Source: JBOHBN01 sp050698355 (GTDB lineage Bacteria > Actinomycetota > Actinomycetes > Streptosporangiales > WHST01). Taken from it: a DNA stretch of 5,788 nt. The stretch covers positions 1-5,788 of the forward strand of contig JBOHBN010000071.1 in assembly GCA_050698355.1 (NCBI GenBank), written 5' to 3'. Of the stretch, positions 5,302 through 5,788 are shown in pieces. A program made the translations under genes and the position numbers. Below the pieces are notes generated by a model, which did no database searches, was not told the DNA's origin, and worked only from the letters and a program-made list of their open reading frames with translations. Positions within the stretch are counted from its first letter, which is position 1. The number at the start of each line of letters is the position of its first letter.

Positions 5302-5788
5302 CGTCGTACGCCCCGCTCGCGCGCGGACGGGTCCTGGTTTCCGGGTACCGCGTCGAGGAGCACCTCGCCCGCGGGGAGACGCTCGACGTGTACTCGGTGC
5401 GGAGCGAGGAGCGGGAGTGCATGTGTGTCGCCAAGACCGTGCGAGCCGACCGGCGCGACGACACCGCGGCGCGCGACCGGCTCCTGCGCGAGGGCGCGCT
5501 GCTGCACCGGCTCGATCGCCCGCACCTGGTGCGCGGGTACGAGAGCCGGGAGTCGCCGCCGGTGGCCGTGCTGGAGACGCTGGCCAACCAGACGCTCAGC
5601 CACCTGCTCTCCGTACGCAAGCAGGGGCTCACCGTGCCCGACCTGCTGCGGCTCGGCCTCCAGCTGTGCTCGGTGGTGCGGTACCTACACAGGTCGGGCA
5701 TCCTGCACCTCGATCTCAAGCCGTCGAACATGGTGGTCGACGCGGGGCGTCTCCGGGTGCTCGACCTGAGCCACGCCCGCCCGCCGGG
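5298..5788 (+). CDS. Ser/Thr protein kinase-like protein, N-terminal part, atypical catalytic motifs (runs off window)
   Basis: 163 codons are visible and the gene continues beyond the right edge. The ATG at 5298 overlaps the TGA of the ABC frame (ATGA), so translation is probably coupled. It has the Hanks-type kinase N-lobe and the beginning of the C-lobe. A degenerate glycine loop is at about 23-34 (LARGETLDVYSV, one Gly instead of three). The ATP-binding lysine is in VAK (Lys46) and the helix-C glutamate is Glu65 in LLREGALL. The catalytic loop is HLDLKPSN (137-144) with catalytic Asp139, Lys141 and Asn144 present but Leu in place of the usual Arg138. The metal-binding site is DLS (156-158) instead of DFG, followed by HARPP. 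The key Lys, Glu, Asp, Asn and Asp are all kept, so activity is possible, but it is a non-RD kinase and not regulated through activation-loop phosphorylation in the standard way. Sensor and membrane parts would lie past the window. Its ABC partner gene is broken. Confidence 0.92.
   Translation, partial: MTSYAPLARGRVLVSGYRVEEHLARGETLDVYSVRSEERECMCVAKTVRADRRDDTAARDRLLREGALLHRLDRPHLVRGYESRESPPVAVLETLANQTLSHLLSVRKQGLTVPDLLRLGLQLCSVVRYLHRSGILHLDLKPSNMVVDAGRLRVLDLSHARPP

Noticed and set aside
5135..5731. Minus-strand open frame opposite the ABC tail and protein kinase
   Set aside because: Ser/Arg-rich shadow; the plus strand has the HxD and DLS kinase motifs.
1..5788. CRISPR array, tRNA, rRNA, insertion sequence or prophage attachment site
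   Set aside because: No regularly spaced repeats, cloverleaf, transposase motif or terminal inverted repeats were seen on either strand.

Overview
The window comes from a high-GC actinomycete. Third codon positions are mostly G or C, start codons include GTG and TTG, ribosome binding sites are of the GGAGG type, one gene looks leaderless, and protein types such as a Ser/Thr kinase, a Thr/Ser-rich lipoprotein and an EgtE-like class V aminotransferase fit. Genus cannot be read from the sequence.

Layout. Positions 1-147 (minus) hold the first 49 codons of an unrecognised gene that is TAATG-coupled to a stand-alone CinA C-terminal domain gene (pncC, 147-635, minus). After a roughly 165-bp divergent spacer comes a secreted lipoprotein with a probable TIM-barrel, glycosidase-like domain (800-1756, plus). 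It converges on a multi-pass, DoxX-like membrane protein (1897-2544, minus). That gene is divergent from a MarR-family repressor (2599-3060, plus). The 54 bp between them plus the first codons of marR carry two 20-bp operator-like sites and a good minus-strand promoter, so the pair looks like an autoregulated repressor/target module. A PLP-dependent class V aminotransferase follows (3211-4254, minus), divergent from a small P-loop kinase (from 4324, plus) that probably has a leaderless start.

The odd part is 4324-5301. The P-loop kinase has lost its own stop codon and runs straight into a fragment of an ABC exporter gene. That fragment has lost everything upstream of the segment before the Q-loop (membrane domain and Walker A). 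It also has an internal deletion that removed the signature motif and Walker B and shifted the frame. The open frame 4324-5301 therefore reads P-loop kinase, then about 70 meaningless Arg-rich residues, then the genuine ABC C-terminus with the H-loop. The stop of this chimera overlaps (ATGA) the start of a Ser/Thr protein kinase with altered catalytic motifs, which runs off the right edge at 5788. Third-position GC rises at the junction (about 85% before, about 93-94% after, hand counts), so the right-hand block probably came from another locus, or the contig is misjoined there.

The best-supported system in the window is the MarR/DoxX-like switch with its paired operators. The most unusual object is the kinase-ABC chimera next to an atypical kinase.
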